Shown here in pieces: positions 13,168 through 16,122 of a DNA stretch of 16,122 nt. Origin of the DNA: Candidatus Zhuqueibacterota bacterium 4572_119 (lineage in GTDB: Bacteria; Zhuqueibacterota; Zhuqueibacteria; Thermofontimicrobiales; Thermofontimicrobiaceae); NCBI GenBank assembly GCA_002084535.1, contig NBLI01000007.1, forward strand, positions 1-16,122, given 5' to 3'. Each line of letters opens with the position of its first letter. Within the stretch, counting starts at the first letter, position 1. The position numbers and the translations under genes were made by a program. The notes beneath the pieces were generated by a model. The model saw only the letters and a list, made by a program, of their open reading frames with translations. It ran no database searches and was not told where the DNA came from.

Positions 13168-16122
13168 ATGCAAAAAAGCACTTATATCACTATTCTGTTC
13201 CTATTAATATTCCTAACAACCAACGGCTTCTCTCAATGGATAATAAATGAAATCCATGCTGATCCGGCTGCTGATTTGCCTGGCGATGCCAATGGCGACG
13301 GTTCCAGAGATGGTTATGAAGACGAATTTGTAGAACTCGTTAATAACACCGGCGCTGCAGTTGATATTTCAGGCTGGACGCTTTCTGACCTTGTCTCGGT
13401 TCGCCATACTTTTCCGGCAAATACGGTTATTCCTGATCAATGCGCTATTGTTGTGTTTGGTGGTGGTACACCGACCGGTAGTTTCGGCAATGTTACCGTT
13501 CAAACTGCCAGTACCGGACATCTATATTTGAATAATACTGGCGACACCGTTACGCTCAATAATGGAATAACCGATGTCGTTTCTTATACCTATGGCTCGG
13601 AAGGCAATGATGACCAATCAATCACCCGCGATCCGGACATATTCGGAGCTGATCCACTTGTTAAACATTCAGCAGCAACAGGGTCTGGTGGCGCCTTATT
13701 CTCGCCCGGAACAAAAATTGACGGTACCAATTTTTCCGGTTGTCCCGCAAGTGACAGTGCCCCGTCTGTAAACAGCACAACTCCTGCCAATACCGCGACA
13801 GATGTAGCTGTCGATGTTGACATAAATATTAATTTTAGCGAAGATGTAACTGTTACAGGCAGTTGGTTTTCTATTACCGGAACAGCAAGCGGTAGCCACA
13901 CGGCAGTAGTTAGCGGTGGTCCGCAGAATTACAGCCTAAATCCGGATACTGACTTTTCAAATGGCGAAACAGTTTCAGTAACCATATTCGCGACGGCTGT
14001 CAGTGATAACGATACAGACGATCCACCGGATAACATGGCTTCAGATTATAATTTTAGTTTTTCAATCGTAGCAGCAGCCAGCGGCTGGGTTTTGAATGAA
14101 ATCCACGCTGATCCAGCATCTGATCTATCAGGTGATGCAAACGGGGACGGAACCAGGGATGCAGAAGATGACGAGTTTGTTGAAATCGTTAATAACACAG
14201 GAGCCTCAGCAGATATTTCGGGTTGGACACTTTCTGACGCAAGTTCTATCCGTCATACTTTTCCAGCGGGAACACAAATTTCGGACCAGTGTGCGGTTGT
14301 TGTATTTGGCGGAGGGACACCGACTGGCAGCTTTGGAAATGTAATTGTCCAGACCGCCAGCGCAGGACAGCTAAGTTTAAACAATTCTGGTGATACAGTG
14401 AAACTGAATAATGGCACTGTAGACGTGGCTGTTTATACTTATGGTTCGGAAGGTGGTGACAACCAGTCACTTACACGCGATCCGGATATTACAGGTTCTG
14501 ATCCTTTAGTAAAACATTCGGCAGCTACCGGATCGGGCGGCGCATTGTTCTCACCAGGGACTAAAATAGATGGCAGCAGCTTTTCAGGTTGTGTACCTCC
14601 GGCAGCACCAGAGATGGATGTATCCGGTCTCGGCGTGTCCATACAGGATGGTGACACCACACCTGATTTAGCCGATGATACAGATTTTGGCAGCTTTGAT
14701 GTAACATCAGGAAGTAACACCAATACTTTTACAATTACCAATACCGGCACAGCGGAACTTATACTTGGCTTCAATCCACCGATGTTATCTCAAAACGATA
14801 TGACTATAAAAGCAAGCAAATCATCTACAACAGTTCCAACACAAATTGTGAATATATCTGGCGCTCATTCTTTTGACTTCGAGCTGTTATCTGACGCGGC
14901 TGGTTCTGTCGCGGCTGGTGGTGGCACAACAACATTTACTATCAAGTTTGATCCAAGCGGAGAAGGTTTAAGAACTGCTACTGTATCAATCGACAATAAT
15001 GATTCGGATGAGAATCCCTACAACTTCTCCATCCAGGGGACAGGTACTTATACTGATACGGATGGTGATGGCATTCCAGATTATTTGGAGACAGGCGACC
15101 GTGATGGTGATGGTATCGCCGATAATTTAGACTACGATCCCAGTGGCTGGATTTATTGGGAGAATACCGGTGAGCTGGTTTCAGGCGGAACAATATCAGT
15201 AACACCATCAGATAATGTAACTATTGTGGAAGATGGTTCCAATGGATATTATCAATTTTTTGTTTCGGTTAGCGGTGATTATACTTTATCATACGCACCG
15301 CCAGCAAATCTCTCCTTGAGTACGACATGCACACCGGAACAAAGTACCCTGGATATTGAACCCACCGATCCTAATCCTTACATTGTTGGTCAAGGAAGCA
15401 AAGATGGCACTAATGATCAAATCACTCCCTATGACTGTGGAAGCAACCCATATTATTTTAATTTCCATCTGGAATTGGACGATCCGATTATCATTAATAA
15501 TAACATTCCCTTAGATTCACAACCGTCCGGGATTACCCTGTCTGCATTTTACGCTCAAATAAATCAGGATGGAATTCAAGTTAACTGGACAACCGAAACC
15601 GAACCCAACAACGCCGGCTTCAATATTCACCGCAGCACTGAAGAAAGCGGTGAATATGTCAAACTGAATCCGTCATTGATACAAGCACAGGGAGACGCGA
15701 CTTCCGGCGCCAGCTACAGTTATACAGACAATCCGGAACAAGCAGGAACCTGGTATTACAAGCTGGAAGATGTCAGTCTGACCGGTGAAAGCCATTTTCA
15801 TGGTCCGGTTTCGATTGTACTGACTGATGTAGAAATTAATAAACACATCATCCCGGAAGAATACTCGCTGAATCAGAATTACCCAAATCCATTCAATCCC
15901 AATACATCGATTCAGTACGGACTTCCCAGCGCGGATTTTGTCAGGCTATCTATTTATGATATTAACGGCAAGCTGGTGCGGACACTGGTCAACGGAAGAA
16001 AACCTGCCGGTATTCACACTGTTGACTGGGACGCGCGGGATGATAATGGGATCAAGGTAAGCAGCGGGATTTATTGTTACAAATATGAATCCGGCAGATT
16101 TAGACAAACGAATAAGATGATT
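13168..16122 (+). CDS. T9SS-secreted multidomain protein with two lamin-tail domains (3' end outside window)
   Basis: Large predicted cell-surface or secreted protein, open to the last base (985 codons, no stop) but probably only a few residues short of complete. A signal peptide (1-23, ending FSQ) is followed by lamin-tail domain 1 (24-192), an Ig-like domain (about 197-302), lamin-tail domain 2 (307-475), a 'choice-of-anchor D'-like Ig domain (about 480-627) and a calcium-binding Asp-rich stretch (630-657, DTDGDGIPD and DRDGDGIAD, thrombospondin type 3-like). A beta domain, an FN3-like domain (about 791-890) and a T9SS sorting domain with NYPNPFNPN (904-912) complete it. Each lamin-tail copy keeps a cysteine pair (92/192 and 375/475), perhaps disulfides. 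The ATG at 13168 has AAGGAG six bases upstream. No catalytic domain is visible, so an adhesive or structural role is likely; the sorting domain predicts export through T9SS. Confidence 0.9.
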   Translation, partial: MQKSTYITILFLLIFLTTNGFSQWIINEIHADPAADLPGDANGDGSRDGYEDEFVELVNNTGAAVDISGWTLSDLVSVRHTFPANTVIPDQCAIVVFGGGTPTGSFGNVTVQTASTGHLYLNNTGDTVTLNNGITDVVSYTYGSEGNDDQSITRDPDIFGADPLVKHSAATGSGGALFSPGTKIDGTNFSGCPASDSAPSVNSTTPANTATDVAVDVDININFSEDVTVTGSWFSITGTASGSHTAVVSGGPQNYSLNPDTDFSNGETVSVTIFATAVSDNDTDDPPDNMASDYNFSFSIVAAASGWVLNEIHADPASDLSGDANGDGTRDAEDDEFVEIVNNTGASADISGWTLSDASSIRHTFPAGTQISDQCAVVVFGGGTPTGSFGNVIVQTASAGQLSLNNSGDTVKLNNGTVDVAVYTYGSEGGDNQSLTRDPDITGSDPLVKHSAATGSGGALFSPGTKIDGSSFSGCVPPAAPEMDVSGLGVSIQDGDTTPDLADDTDFGSFDVTSGSNTNTFTITNTGTAELILGFNPPMLSQNDMTIKASKSSTTVPTQIVNISGAHSFDFELLSDAAGSVAAGGGTTTFTIKFDPSGEGLRTATVSIDNNDSDENPYNFSIQGTGTYTDTDGDGIPDYLETGDRDGDGIADNLDYDPSGWIYWENTGELVSGGTISVTPSDNVTIVEDGSNGYYQFFVSVSGDYTLSYAPPANLSLSTTCTPEQSTLDIEPTDPNPYIVGQGSKDGTNDQITPYDCGSNPYYFNFHLELDDPIIINNNIPLDSQPSGITLSAFYAQINQDGIQVNWTTETEPNNAGFNIHRSTEESGEYVKLNPSLIQAQGDATSGASYSYTDNPEQAGTWYYKLEDVSLTGESHFHGPVSIVLTDVEINKHIIPEEYSLNQNYPNPFNPNTSIQYGLPSADFVRLSIYDINGKLVRTLVNGRKPAGIHTVDWDARDDNGIKVSSGIYCYKYESGRFRQTNKMI
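13237..13743 (+). repeat. Intragenic repeat, lamin-tail copy 1
   Basis: Encodes residues 24-192. It aligns without gaps to the second copy, 849 bp downstream. By my count 134 of 169 residues are identical (about 79%), and many third codon positions differ. Confidence 0.85.
14086..14592 (+). repeat. Intragenic repeat, lamin-tail copy 2
   Basis: Encodes residues 307-475 and matches copy 1 in length (169 residues each). Identical blocks include GGGTPTGSFGNV and the DPLVKHSAATGSGGALF stretch. Confidence 0.85.

Noticed and set aside
13590..15208. Several open frames on both strands inside the lamin-tail gene
   Set aside because: The plus frame from 13168 is open to the window end with coherent domains. 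The others repeat at the same offsets in both duplicated copies, as expected for shadows.
1..16122. tRNA, rRNA or CRISPR arrays
   Set aside because: I saw no cloverleaf, rRNA-like sequence or regularly spaced short repeats on either strand.

Overview
The window looks like the chromosome of an AT-rich, Gram-negative member of the FCB (Fibrobacteres-Chlorobi-Bacteroidetes) superphylum. Two predicted secreted proteins end in the 'N(Y/F)PNPFNP...' FlgD-like C-terminal domain that marks cargo of the type IX secretion system (T9SS), and a third gene encodes a PorV/PorQ-type outer-membrane barrel. This flavour of the domain, with Shine-Dalgarno use, an NtrC regulator and a very large glutamate dehydrogenase, suggests Calditrichota/KSB1/Ignavibacteria-like lineages rather than classical Bacteroidetes. 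The phylum is an inference; the FCB/T9SS link is well supported.

Layout. 1-410: no gene; a nested palindrome at the left edge that looks like a REP or insertion-element remnant, then a 9-bp inverted repeat. 411-3269 (+): large NAD-type glutamate dehydrogenase, followed by a clear intrinsic terminator. 3368-4975 (+): GH39-like glycoside hydrolase without a signal peptide. Its stop codon overlaps that of a convergent minus-strand pair: 6141-6755, a small FN3 protein with a T9SS sorting domain, then 4972-6078, a PorV/PorQ-like barrel with a C-terminal SH3b domain. Upstream of that pair (6756-7275) lie a good sigma-54 (-24/-12) promoter candidate, a nested palindrome and a REP-like hairpin. 7276-12390 (-): a three-gene signalling operon, transcribed as an 8-TM hybrid histidine kinase, a stand-alone DHp (HisKA) protein with no ATPase domain, and an NtrC-family sigma-54 activator. 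A near-perfect TTGACA-N17-TATATT promoter precedes it. 12391-13167: a 777-bp divergent control region with a second sigma-54-like element facing right. 13168 to the right edge (+): a T9SS cargo of at least 985 residues with two nearly identical lamin-tail domains, open at the window end.

How the parts may work together (inference). Hybrid kinase, orphan DHp domain and NtrC regulator read as one phosphorelay (His-Asp-His-Asp). The activator lies between two sets of T9SS/outer-membrane genes, each preceded by a sigma-54-like promoter. The simplest model is a locally encoded, sigma-54-dependent switch for cell-surface or secreted proteins. Glutamate dehydrogenase and the GH39 enzyme at the left appear to be metabolic neighbours outside this system.
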